A stretch of 64,000 nucleotides of DNA from Massilia sp. R2A-15 (GCF_030704305.1 NZ_CP131935.1:4464001-4528000); one strand, 5' to 3'; positions 1 to 7,397 are shown, counted from the first letter of the stretch. Program-made: numbers and translations. The notes: a model not told the origin generated them from the letters alone.

Positions 1-278
1 ACCAGCGCCTCGAATTGCTCCATCCGCTCGGCCGCCTGGATGTCGAGCGAGATCTCGACGATGGCGCACAAGCCGGCGCCGACCTTGGCCGGCGCCACGA
101 TGGCGACCTGGCGTTCGATCACCCCCGCCTCGGTCAGATGCTTGACGCGGCGCAAGCAGGTGGGCGCCGAGACGTGCACGAGTTCCGCCAGCTCGGCGTT
201 GGTGTGCGATGCATCAAGCTGGAGCGCATTGAGGATGCGACGATCGACATCGTCCAGCTCCGCGGTAAGGTTTTCCAT
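1..278 (-). CDS. Lrp/AsnC family transcriptional regulator (truncated by window edge)
   Basis: The reverse strand from the ATG at 278 reads MENLTAELDDVDRRILNAL, then an AsnC-type winged helix-turn-helix (about residues 8-60: NAELAELVHVSAPTCLRRV) and the start of the ligand-binding RAM domain (AIVEISLDIQ). About 92 residues are visible; the C-terminal part lies outside the window. Lrp/AsnC proteins are amino-acid-responsive DNA-binding regulators that usually control their own gene and a divergent neighbour. It diverges from glmS across a 163-bp AT-rich spacer with GTGAAATAA half-sites, so autoregulation and control of glmS are plausible (inference). Confidence 0.9.
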   Translation of the reverse strand, partial: MENLTAELDDVDRRILNALQLDASHTNAELAELVHVSAPTCLRRVKHLTEAGVIERQVAIVAPAKVGAGLCAIVEISLDIQAAERMEQFEAL

Positions 279-312
279 GGCGATTATTTCGTTTTCATTC
301 GTTTTTTTCTAT

Positions 313-391
313 TTGGTGAAATAATATTTCACCAAGAATGTCTAGTGAAATAATATAACGAAAGTTCGCTGATTTAGAAAGCTTATTTCAC
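313..391. promoter_or_regulatory. palindromic operator array between lrp-like gene and glmS
   Basis: Positions 313-335 form a near-perfect palindrome: TTGGTGAAAT (313-322), a 3-bp spacer, ATTTCACCAA (326-335). The 12-mer GTGAAATAATAT occurs at 316-327 and again at 345-356, 29 bp apart, and the inverted half-site TTATTTCAC occurs at 383-391. Repeated phased half-sites are what octameric Lrp/AsnC proteins bind. The spacer is AT-rich compared with the genes on both sides and must hold both divergent promoters. Confidence 0.7.
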
Positions 392-441
392 GATGGTTCA
401 TCTAGGATGTTTCCATTGCAAATTATTCAAATGAGGCTCAC

Positions 442-2271
442 ATGTGCGGCATCGTCGGCGCGGTAGCGCAGCGTAATATCACCCCTATCCTGATCGAAGG
501 CCTCAAGCGCCTCGAGTACCGGGGCTACGACTCCTGCGGCGTCGCCCTGCACGTCGACGGCCGGCTCAAGCGTTCGCGCAGCACGGCGCGCGTGGCCGAG
601 CTCGAAGCGCAGATGGCCAGCGCGCACCTGGAAGGCTTCACCGGCATCGCCCACACCCGCTGGGCCACGCACGGCGCGCCGGCTTCGCACAATGCGCACC
701 CGCACTTTTCGCCGGCCGAAGAATCGGCCCGCATCGCGCTCGTCCACAACGGCATCATCGAAAACCACGACGAGCTGCGCGCCGAGCTGACCGCGGCCGG
801 CTACAACTTCACCAGCCAGACCGACACCGAAGTGATCGCCCACCTGGTCGACCAGATGTACAACGGCGACCTGTTCGACACCGTGCAGCAGGCGGTCAAG
901 CGCCTGCACGGCGCCTACGCGATCGCCGTATTCTGCCGCGAGGAGCCGCACCGCGTGGTGGCCGCGCGCCAGGGTTCGCCGCTGATCGTCGGCGTCGGCC
1001 AGGGCGAGAACTTCGTCGCCTCGGACGCGATGGCGCTGGCCGGCACGACCGACCAGATCATCTACCTGGAAGAAGGCGACGTGGTCGACCTGCAGCTGGG
1101 CCGCTACTGGATCAATGACGTCGACGGCCGTCCCGTCACGCGCGAAGTCAAGACCGTGCACGCGCACACCGGCGCCGCCGAGCTGGGCCCGTACCGCCAC
1201 TACATGCAGAAAGAAATCTTCGAGCAACCGCGCGTGATCGGCGACACGCTCGAAGGCGTCACCGGCATCATGCCCGAGCTGTTCGGCGACAACGCCTACA
1301 AGGTGTTCAAGCAGATCGACCGCGTGCTGATCCTGGCGTGCGGCACCAGCTACTACGCCGGCCTGACCGCCAAATACTGGATCGAGTCGGTGGCCAAGGT
1401 GCCGGTTGCCGTCGAGATCGCCAGCGAATACCGCTACCGCGACAGCGTGCCGAATCCGAATACGCTGGTCGTGACGATCACGCAATCGGGCGAAACGGCC
1501 GACACGCTGGCCGCGCTCAAGCACGCGCGCAGCCTCGGCATGGTGCACACCCTGACCATCTGCAACGTTGCCACCAGCGCCATGGTGCGAGAGTGTGCGC
1601 TCGCTTACATCACCCGCGCGGGCATCGAAGTGGGCGTCGCGTCGACCAAGGCCTTCACCACCCAGCTGGCCGCGCTGTTCCTGCTGACGCTAACGCTGGC
1701 GCAAGTGAACGGGCGCCTGACGGACGACGAGGAAGCGACTTACCTGAAGCAGATGCGCCATTTGCCGGTTGCGCTGTCGGCGGTGCTGGCGCTCGAGCCG
1801 CAGATCATGGCCTGGGCCGACGACTTCGCGCGCAAGGAAAACGCGCTGTTCCTGGGCCGCGGCATCCACTACCCGATCGCCCTCGAAGGCGCGCTCAAGC
1901 TTAAGGAAATCTCCTACATCCACGCCGAAGCCTATCCGGCCGGCGAGCTGAAGCACGGCCCGCTGGCGCTGGTGACCGAGGAAATGCCGGTGGTGACGAT
2001 CGCGCCGAACGACGCGCTGCTGGAGAAGCTGAAGTCGAACATGCAGGAGGTGCGGGCGCGCGGCGGTCAGCTGTATGTGTTCGCCGACGTCGACTCGCGC
2101 ATCACCTCGGGCGACGGGCTGCACGTGATTCGCCTGCCGGAGCACTACGGCCTGCTGTCGCCGATCCTGCACGTGGCGGCGCTGCAGCTGTTGGCGTATC
2201 ACACGGCGCTGGCGCGGGGGACGGATGTGGACAAGCCGCGGAATTTGGCGAAGTCGGTGACGGTGGAGTAG
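442..2271 (+). CDS. glmS: glutamine--fructose-6-phosphate aminotransferase (isomerizing)
   Basis: 609 residues, the usual GlmS length. It makes glucosamine-6-phosphate from fructose-6-phosphate and glutamine, the first step to UDP-GlcNAc for peptidoglycan and LPS; cytosolic. Starts [10 protein letters not shown]: Cys2 is the nucleophile of the class-II glutamine amidotransferase domain (about 2-220), followed by RYDSCG- and [12 protein letters not shown] motifs. Two SIS domains follow (about 285-420 and 455-590; CGTSYYAG and [10 protein letters not shown] bind the sugar phosphate). The C-terminus [13 protein letters not shown] is the conserved end whose DNA is the TnsD recognition site of attTn7. 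A Tn7-like end starts 25 bp after the stop. Confidence 0.98.
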   Translation: MCGIVGAVAQRNITPILIEGLKRLEYRGYDSCGVALHVDGRLKRSRSTARVAELEAQMASAHLEGFTGIAHTRWATHGAPASHNAHPHFSPAEESARIALVHNGIIENHDELRAELTAAGYNFTSQTDTEVIAHLVDQMYNGDLFDTVQQAVKRLHGAYAIAVFCREEPHRVVAARQGSPLIVGVGQGENFVASDAMALAGTTDQIIYLEEGDVVDLQLGRYWINDVDGRPVTREVKTVHAHTGAAELGPYRHYMQKEIFEQPRVIGDTLEGVTGIMPELFGDNAYKVFKQIDRVLILACGTSYYAGLTAKYWIESVAKVPVAVEIASEYRYRDSVPNPNTLVVTITQSGETADTLAALKHARSLGMVHTLTICNVATSAMVRECALAYITRAGIEVGVASTKAFTTQLAALFLLTLTLAQVNGRLTDDEEATYLKQMRHLPVALSAVLALEPQIMAWADDFARKENALFLGRGIHYPIALEGALKLKEISYIHAEAYPAGELKHGPLALVTEEMPVVTIAPNDALLEKLKSNMQEVRARGGQLYVFADVDSRITSGDGLHVIRLPEHYGLLSPILHVAALQLLAYHTALARGTDVDKPRNLAKSVTVE

Positions 2272-2295
2272 TCAGCGATCGGGTCTTCACGGCCC

Positions 2296-2342
2296 TGTGG
2301 ACGAACAATAAAGTCTGACACTAAACAATAGAGTTTGACACC
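2296..2342. mobile_element. Tn7-like transposon end at attTn7 (remnant)
   Basis: Starts with TGTGGACGAACA exactly 25 bp after the last base of the glmS stop codon, the known Tn7 insertion point. It continues with two 19-bp repeats at a 20-bp period: 2304-2322 (AACAATAAAGTCTGACACT) and 2324-2342 (AACAATAGAGTTTGACACC), 16 of 19 identical. From memory, the Tn7 right end starts TGTGGGCGGACAATAAAGTC and carries TnsB sites of this kind. Orientation (outer end toward glmS) matches Tn7R. The putative 5-bp target duplication would be GGCCC (2291-2295). No tnsA-E gene and no opposite end are visible. Confidence 0.85.
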
Positions 2343-2344
2343 GC

Positions 2345-2385
2345 GCTGTATCTGCCTTGGACGACCCTACCAAGGCAGATACAGC
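2345..2385. repeat. perfect 16-bp inverted repeat next to the Tn7-like end
   Basis: GCTGTATCTGCCTTGG (2345-2360) and its exact reverse complement (2370-2385) are separated by 9 nt. It lies between the transposon end and the 3' end of the leftward E1 gene, so it could terminate that operon or the glmS transcript; there is no U-tract. It could also be an internal transposon sequence. Confidence 0.7.
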
Positions 2386-2427
2386 CCCCGTACCCTGCTC
2401 GCTCGCTCTGACATCGGCAACGAAAAT

Positions 2428-3288
2428 TTAGATGTAGCGCCCTATGTCAGCTTTTTCCCCGGCACCTTTCACTACCGTACAGTAATAGCAATCACAAACG
2501 GTGTTTGCAGGTAGGCTCTTTGTCACGATGCCAGTTCGCCCTCGGTAGGATAATTTGCGATGCGCCGGCCGAAGGCCGGTGACCTGCATGATGAATTCAG
2601 TGACTGCGAGAGCGGCTACTACCCCGTTCAGAGAGACCACTGACGGTCCTGCTTGGTCGAGGTTGGCCTTATCCACACCGTAAATTCGCTCTCGATCCTC
2701 GCGCGCCGCTGGGCTTTCGAGGTCCCGGCGGGCCTCGTCCATGTCCAAGACGTCCAGGCAGACAAGGCAACCCGGTTGCTCGTCCATTAGCACAACGCGT
2801 CCGCCAAAATCTAGTGCGTCGCCTGGAGGAATGTCTGTGGCTAAGTCGAAGTAGCGAATGCGGTTAGTCAGCGCAAATTCCATCAAGACGAGACGACTAC
2901 CTTCATTGTCCACACAGCCGAATATGGTAGTGGCCTTACTGAGGCTTGAGAGGGCCTCATGGCTGCGCAGCGATGCCTTCACTGGAATGAACTGCACCGT
3001 CGGATCGATAGCCTTCACGCTGCGTTCTGCGATGTCTACCTTGTGCGTACCAGGTACCGCATCATCGTGTCGCGCTAGGATGTAGCGGTTGCGGTTAGTG
3101 TCGCTTAGGTCCTCGTCATCGATGCCAATGATGCCAGCAACACCGAGACAGGCCAGCTGCGGAATTAGATGTTCGCCAAGGCCACCGCAGCCCACAACCG
3201 CAACGAGCTCTCGTGCGATTAGTCGCTGCCCTTCTGCGCCGAAAAAACGTTCGTTCCTGTCGTGCTTACCCATAGCGTACGTCCCCAT
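2428..3288 (-). CDS. E1-like (ThiF/MoeB/UBA1 family) adenylyltransferase of a bacterial Ub-like system
   Basis: 286 residues. Rossmann nucleotide-binding motif GCGGLG at 33-38, acidic D57 at the end of the next strand, NRNRY at 65-69 (arginine finger), K83 and the CVDN motif at 125-128: the E1/ThiF core that adenylates the C-terminus of a ubiquitin-like protein. Two CxxC pairs (C174/C177 and C267/C270) form the expected zinc site. I see no cysteine in the crossover region (about 203-222) where E1s carry the thioester cysteine. An alternative start is Met6 (3273). Last gene of the leftward Ub-like operon; its start overlaps the JAMM gene by 23 bp (8 bp from Met6). Confidence 0.85.
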   Translation of the reverse strand: MGTYAMGKHDRNERFFGAEGQRLIARELVAVVGCGGLGEHLIPQLACLGVAGIIGIDDEDLSDTNRNRYILARHDDAVPGTHKVDIAERSVKAIDPTVQFIPVKASLRSHEALSSLSKATTIFGCVDNEGSRLVLMEFALTNRIRYFDLATDIPPGDALDFGGRVVLMDEQPGCLVCLDVLDMDEARRDLESPAAREDRERIYGVDKANLDQAGPSVVSLNGVVAALAVTEFIMQVTGLRPAHRKLSYRGRTGIVTKSLPANTVCDCYYCTVVKGAGEKADIGRYI

Positions 3289-3799
3289 AGATTTTACTGC
3301 TCAACAACGTCGTTTTCTGGATTTGTGAGCCGGAATAGATGTGACCGATTGGTATCGGAGTTTTGGAATCACCGAACCATGCGAGTCCATCGATACTGTT
3401 GTGGCCGACGACAAGGGCCGCATACGGCTTCCCTCGCAGTCGCCAGCGAATATGGGGCACAAATTCAACAAGGCCGAGGATATCTGCCGGGGAAAAGCAC
3501 GCAGGTTGCTTGCTTGGGTGGCAGTGCACTTCTAACAGGATCGCATTGCGCTCATGTGCAAGCTTGATGATGCGCGCGCGCGCCGCATCTGACAGCTCCA
3601 GGTAGTCGCTCGCCTGCGTGACATAATCGTCGCGCATAAGCGGAAGCCACTCCTCTACCACAAGTGAGTAGGGTAATTCTTGGGCGCAGGATTTACAGAG
3701 TAAGAAGCCGCCTTGTTCCATGTTGGAATTCCCAGGGAACAGGTGCGCCTGCATTGCAAGGAGCATCGCCGTCGGGATCGTTATCGTTGCGCTCGACAT
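3266..3799 (-). CDS. JAMM/MPN+ (Mov34/PAD-1, JAB) metallo-isopeptidase
   Basis: 177 residues with a complete JAMM zinc-protease signature: catalytic E28 (MEQGG), H92-x-H94 (EVHCHP), S103 and D106 (FSPAD). JAB proteases in bacterial Ub-like systems remove or trim the Ub-like modifier, like eukaryotic JAMM deubiquitinases and Cap3 of type II CBASS. It starts at an ATG whose T overlaps the stop of the upstream Ub/E2 gene (TAATG) and it overlaps the downstream E1 gene, so the three are translationally coupled. It could act as processing enzyme or as antagonist of conjugation; the sequence does not decide. Confidence 0.88.
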   Translation of the reverse strand: MSSATITIPTAMLLAMQAHLFPGNSNMEQGGFLLCKSCAQELPYSLVVEEWLPLMRDDYVTQASDYLELSDAARARIIKLAHERNAILLEVHCHPSKQPACFSPADILGLVEFVPHIRWRLRGKPYAALVVGHNSIDGLAWFGDSKTPIPIGHIYSGSQIQKTTLLSSKIYGDVRYG

Positions 3800-4539
3800 T
3801 ATTTGCCTTGCATGAAGCGAACATTGACCCCGATGGCGAAGTTGAGCAAGTTCGAACCGCTCGCCACAGTCTTAGCCGGCCGCCATTGACCATTGTCGGC
3901 CAACCAAGAGAACTGCCCCCACTTGCCCGGAAACGGTACGATTTCGCCGACCGGCTCGGAGTAGTTGTCCGGAATCTGGCCTTTAAAGCGGATGCCTTCC
4001 GGCACCATGAAAGCGTACGGCTCTGTGCCCGGATAGCTGGGCTGCACGCGCAGCACGACATCGGTAGATTGCCTGTCCCAGCCAATATCCGGCAGCGGCA
4101 CAGCGGGGAGGTGGAACCAGTTCCCTACGCGGGAGCTGCCTGGATAACGCGTTTGCAGGAGTGCCAGTTCTTCGTCCAGACGGGATTCGAACAGCGAATC
4201 GCCACGTTTCCACTGGATTTTCTTGGCAAAGCCGTGGCCAGGCTTCAGCTCAACCACCTCATCGGGTGCAAGCGTGCGCTCGTTATTGTCCTGGTCGACC
4301 TCGATTACGCCGGCCGAGGCATCCCAGCCGCCCAACACAATGATCTGTGCCACCGTAATGGTTGGGGCGTGCCACTCATGCATGCTGCCTTCAATGTCGA
4401 TATAGTAAGTTTTTCCCGGCTGCTCTTTGCCCTTTTCTTGAGCTACAATTCCATTGGTCATCATTGTTCCTTCAAGATTCAGATCGCTGCCTGCGTCAGC
4501 CATGTCGTTGGTCGTAGTTGCGAGTTTTTCGACACTCAT
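3799..4539 (-). CDS. fusion of a multiubiquitin-type Ub-like domain and an E2-like domain
   Basis: 246 residues from the ATG at 4539, chosen because AAGGA lies 9 nt upstream; an in-frame start 24 codons earlier (4611) has no such site. Residues about 43-112 (KTYYIDIEG, then ITVAQIIVLGG, then VELKPGHGF) fit the bacterial multiubiquitin beta-grasp domain. Residues about 130-246 (YPGS, LPDIGW, YPGTEPYAF, WGQFSW, WRPA) fit the prokaryotic E2 family E. No cysteine occurs anywhere in the 246-residue protein, so the E2 part cannot form a classical thioester. There is no GG tail after the Ub-like domain or at the C-terminus (FMQGK). First gene of the operon with JAMM and E1 genes; divergent from the sigma-like gene. 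Confidence 0.75.
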   Translation of the reverse strand: MSVEKLATTTNDMADAGSDLNLEGTMMTNGIVAQEKGKEQPGKTYYIDIEGSMHEWHAPTITVAQIIVLGGWDASAGVIEVDQDNNERTLAPDEVVELKPGHGFAKKIQWKRGDSLFESRLDEELALLQTRYPGSSRVGNWFHLPAVPLPDIGWDRQSTDVVLRVQPSYPGTEPYAFMVPEGIRFKGQIPDNYSEPVGEIVPFPGKWGQFSWLADNGQWRPAKTVASGSNLLNFAIGVNVRFMQGK

Positions 4540-4699
4540 GGTTATGGTCCTTATAAAGGGCACCGGGAAATCCGGTTGCATGAGCTGTATGGCTCCTGAG
4601 CAAGCCGCCACGGAAGCTGGCCGAAAAAAATATTTTCCTCAGGTATGAATCCGCAAGCTGAAGTTCGAGAGTCCTATGATGTGAAATGGAGATCCATTG
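4540..4699. promoter_or_regulatory. divergent promoter region of the Ub-like and sigma/ImmA operons
   Basis: 160 bp separate the chosen starts of the leftward Ub/E2 gene and the rightward sigma-like gene. The middle holds an AT-rich stretch (about 4624-4640, with AAAAAATATTTT). GGAG at 4688-4691 serves the ATG at 4700. I cannot assign -10/-35 boxes with confidence, nor a clear inverted-repeat operator. Confidence 0.4.
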
Positions 4700-5281
4700 A
4701 TGCCCCTATCCGAAACACCCGAAGACGACTTGACTCCCCAGGAGGTTAGTGCGCAGCTGCGCAGCCTCTCTGCGGCGGACTTCAAACGTGCCGGTTCTTT
4801 GGCGAAGATGTGCGCCGCTGGCATTCCTGGGATGGATGCCGGCGACCTTTTGCAAGAAGCGATGGTCAAGCTGCTGCTGGGCGAACGTGTTTGGCGCCGC
4901 GGGGTACACCCCTTGGTGACGCTGAAAATGGTAATGCTCAGCATCGCGTTCGACGCCCGAAAGAAGGCAAAAGGCGCGATCGATTGGCTCGCCATGATCG
5001 ATGACGGAACGAAGACCCGGGATACCTCCTGTCCGGGCGCGCTGGAGCCTGATAACCGTTCCCCTCAGGAAATTGTTGATGGTCGCAGCCAACTCAAATA
5101 TATCGAAAGCTTGGTGGCGGATGACGCCGATGCTAGTCTGGTTGTGACGGCTTGGGGTTTAGGGATGCGTGGCGAGGAGGCCGCGCGGGAAACCGGGCTC
5201 GAGATGAACCGATACGAGGCTGCACGCAAGCGCGTGACCAAAAAGCTTGAGCCTTTAGCGGCGCTAAGGAAAACCACATGA
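4700..5281 (+). CDS. sigma-70-like (ECF-type) RNA polymerase sigma factor
   Basis: 193 residues from ATG 4700 (GGAG 8 nt upstream). The N-terminal half resembles sigma region 2 (MDAGDLLQEAMVKLLLG, then HPLVTLKMVMLSIAFDARKK); the C-terminal half resembles region 4 (SLVADDADASLVVTAWGLGM, then GEEAARETGLEMNRYEAARKR), the helix-turn-helix that reads a -35 element. Sigma factors of this class direct RNA polymerase to a dedicated promoter set. It starts a three-gene operon; its stop overlaps the next start (ATGA at 5278-5281). It is divergent from the Ub-like operon, so that operon is an obvious candidate target (inference). It could also be a non-promoter-binding HTH protein of sigma origin. Confidence 0.7.
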   Translation: MPLSETPEDDLTPQEVSAQLRSLSAADFKRAGSLAKMCAAGIPGMDAGDLLQEAMVKLLLGERVWRRGVHPLVTLKMVMLSIAFDARKKAKGAIDWLAMIDDGTKTRDTSCPGALEPDNRSPQEIVDGRSQLKYIESLVADDADASLVVTAWGLGMRGEEAARETGLEMNRYEAARKRVTKKLEPLAALRKTT

Positions 5282-5688
5282 GCTTGCCTATCGAAAAACT
5301 GGAGCCGTTCGACGTGCTTCTTAACACTTATCTCGACGAATTAATGGCAACGCCGGACGACGAAATCCTGGATGGTGATGATCCGGCTGCGGTTAGGGCT
5401 GCGGGTATGAAAATGCTCGAAGCAGCGACGGCTAAAGCGGGCAAGCTAAGGCTTGCAGCGGCTCGCGATCGTATGGTGACTCATAGAAAAAGTCCAAAAG
5501 AAGGTCTTCTTTTCTCGGGATCAATTGAAGAGGCAAGAGCATTCCTACGCACGGCAAGTAACGATCCGAGATTTACGTTAGCCGCTCGCGGACTTGATGA
5601 GATGTCTGATGATGATATTCGCCGCCTCTATCAACGATATATTCAGTTAACCAGAGAAAAAACTCAGCCTGATGGGGAAAGAGAATGA
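5278..5688 (+). CDS. hypothetical protein between sigma factor and ImmA protease
   Basis: 136 residues, acidic N-terminal half (PDDEILDGDDPAA), helical, no signal peptide or membrane segment, no cysteine. I do not recognise the family. It overlaps its upstream neighbour (sigma factor) and downstream neighbour (ImmA/IrrE peptidase) by ATGA on both sides, so the three are made together. By analogy with repressor/ImmA pairs, it could be the anti-sigma or repressor partner that the peptidase cleaves; this is inference from position only. Confidence 0.75.
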   Translation: MSLPIEKLEPFDVLLNTYLDELMATPDDEILDGDDPAAVRAAGMKMLEAATAKAGKLRLAAARDRMVTHRKSPKEGLLFSGSIEEARAFLRTASNDPRFTLAARGLDEMSDDDIRRLYQRYIQLTREKTQPDGERE

Positions 5689-6482
5689 CCCCTGGTCAGC
5701 GCGCAGAGTCTCTTATCGCAAGTTTTGGAATCTCTTCTCCAAGCGAGATTGACATTGAAGCGATTGCTTTCGCCTCTGGTGTTGAAATTCAATACGATAG
5801 TCTTAAGGGTTGCGATGCAACATTAGTTGGGGTGGATGACCGGGCGATCGCAACCGTGCGACCCTCAAGCGTACGCGGGCGTGAACGCTTCTCCATTGGC
5901 CATGAGCTGGGCCATTGGGAGATGCACCGTGGACGATCCTTTCGTTGCAGGACCGACAGTCCTGACGAGAACCTTGCATCCAACCGTGTGGAGGAGAAAG
6001 AGGCTGATAGCTTCGCAGCGCACCTCTTGATGCCGGCAACGCTGTTCAATCCACGTGTCAACGCACTCATCAAGCCAGGATTTAGCGCCCTTGACGAAGT
6101 GGCACGTGAATTCGAGACGAGTTTGCTGGCAACCTCAGTGCGGTTGACAGACGTTAATCAGCTGCCTGTAGCTCTGGCTTGCTACTCGGCTTCTGGCCGG
6201 CGTTGGTATAAGTTTTCTAGCGATATTCCGAGGCGCTGGCGGCTCGAAAGTAAGCTCGATGAAGAAAGCTTTGCATATGACCTGCTTAAGTTAGGGAAAA
6301 TGCCAGGCGGACTTCGTAAGCAGCCTGCCGACGTATGGTTCGAAAACTCTAATGCGGATGATTTCGAGGTCTATGAAGATTGCTTTCCGGGAAAAGATGG
6401 TGAGGTACTCGTACTCCTCTATTTGGAGGCTGACATGATGGAAGCTGAATTTGAAAGGAATGCTAGGGGTCGCAGGTTTTAA
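5685..6482 (+). CDS. ImmA/IrrE family metallo-endopeptidase
   Basis: 265 residues. Gluzincin motif HELGH at 73-77 with third zinc ligand E106 in EKEADSFAAHLLMP, the hallmark of ImmA/IrrE (COG2856) peptidases. Known members cut a partner repressor to derepress genes (ImmA of ICEBs1, IrrE/PprI with DdrO, CapP with CapH in CBASS). The N-terminal 60 residues resemble the usual helical lead-in; residues 170-265 are an extra C-terminal region I cannot name. Third gene of the sigma/unknown/ImmA operon, ATGA-coupled to the 136-residue gene. Confidence 0.88.
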   Translation: MTPGQRAESLIASFGISSPSEIDIEAIAFASGVEIQYDSLKGCDATLVGVDDRAIATVRPSSVRGRERFSIGHELGHWEMHRGRSFRCRTDSPDENLASNRVEEKEADSFAAHLLMPATLFNPRVNALIKPGFSALDEVAREFETSLLATSVRLTDVNQLPVALACYSASGRRWYKFSSDIPRRWRLESKLDEESFAYDLLKLGKMPGGLRKQPADVWFENSNADDFEVYEDCFPGKDGEVLVLLYLEADMMEAEFERNARGRRF

Positions 6483-6617
6483 GCGATCTGCCTGCTCTGC
6501 CTACATGATCCTTATATTAGAAGAACCGAACCACAGTGGACGAACACTGGACGAAAGAAGAGCCACGCTGAGTGGACCTCCGGCTCATAAATCATTTTCT
6601 ATAACTCATCGAGAATA

Positions 6618-7397
6618 GTGGATTCCCATACTGGACATGTGCGTGCGGCACGCGATAGTGATATTCCGATCATAGAAGCTTGGCTACCGAAGGACGAGAG
6701 CGTTCCCTCGTTGGCGGTAAATTGGAAGCTCACCAAGAAGGTTTATCAAGAGAGGGGCATGCTCGTCTGGGAAGACTCCATGACAGAAAGGCCCATCGCC
6801 TATTTTTGGGGATCTCTTCACACTCACGACAGCGTACTCGAAATACATCCGGCTTACCGCGGTAAGGGCATCGGCCGAGCATTTGTCGAACATCTGATGG
6901 CCATGTCGCGCGAACAGGGCGAGCCCTTGCTCGAGATCGAATGCGCGCACGAAACATCCAAGGAGTTCTGGATGGTGATGGGATTCGATGTTCGCGAACA
7001 TGGGTGGACTATGCATGGCCCACAGCTGATCGGACAGCAAATTCTCCGCTTGCGACGACAGCTACCAGAAGGACCGAAAATTCCCGTGACCGTGGCATTT
7101 CTACCCGAGTCAGCGGCTTATGATGACTCTGACGTTACGCCCTTCGTAATGCACGCCCTCGTCGGAGCCGCAACCCCCTCAGGAGGCATCGAACTTAATG
7201 AAAGGGTTGCGTACTTTGACCTCGACGACGGCAAGGACTTAGTTATTGAAATTGTCGTCGCAGGCAAGAGAGTGTATCGGGGTAAGGCAAAATATCAAGA
7301 AGCGAGAGCGATTGGTGTAGAGCCTTGTAAAAGAGGATTCGCAGTGGATACTCTTAATCTTGATCGCGCCATCTTGGGTTCCTCTCACGACGAGTAG
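6618..7397 (+). CDS. GNAT-family N-acetyltransferase with unknown C-terminal domain
   Basis: 259 residues from a GTG at 6618; the upstream SD is weak, so the start is uncertain. Residues about 5-130 are a GNAT fold, with the acetyl-CoA loop in IHPAYRGKGIGRAFVEHL (R/Q-x-x-G-x-G/A type). Residues about 150-259 form a second domain rich in beta strands (VAYFDLDDGKDLVIEIVVAGKRVYRG) that I do not recognise. It stands alone between the ImmA operon and the arsH fragment; 135 bp upstream are AT-richer than the core genome. Substrate unknown. Confidence 0.65.
   Translation: MDSHTGHVRAARDSDIPIIEAWLPKDESVPSLAVNWKLTKKVYQERGMLVWEDSMTERPIAYFWGSLHTHDSVLEIHPAYRGKGIGRAFVEHLMAMSREQGEPLLEIECAHETSKEFWMVMGFDVREHGWTMHGPQLIGQQILRLRRQLPEGPKIPVTVAFLPESAAYDDSDVTPFVMHALVGAATPSGGIELNERVAYFDLDDGKDLVIEIVVAGKRVYRGKAKYQEARAIGVEPCKRGFAVDTLNLDRAILGSSHDE

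Noticed and set aside
2428..6482. Classification as CBASS type II or as a Bil system
   Set aside because: There is no CD-NTase, no E1-E2 fusion, no effector and no separate Ub-like gene in Bil order; the E2-like part is fused to the Ub-like domain. Only a general relationship can be claimed.
6536..6546. GTGGACGAACA, the same 11-mer as in the Tn7-like end at 2297-2307
   Set aside because: No TnsB-like repeats follow, the orientation is direct and not inverted, and the terminal T is A. An 11-mer can recur by chance in 64 kb, so I do not call it a second transposon end.
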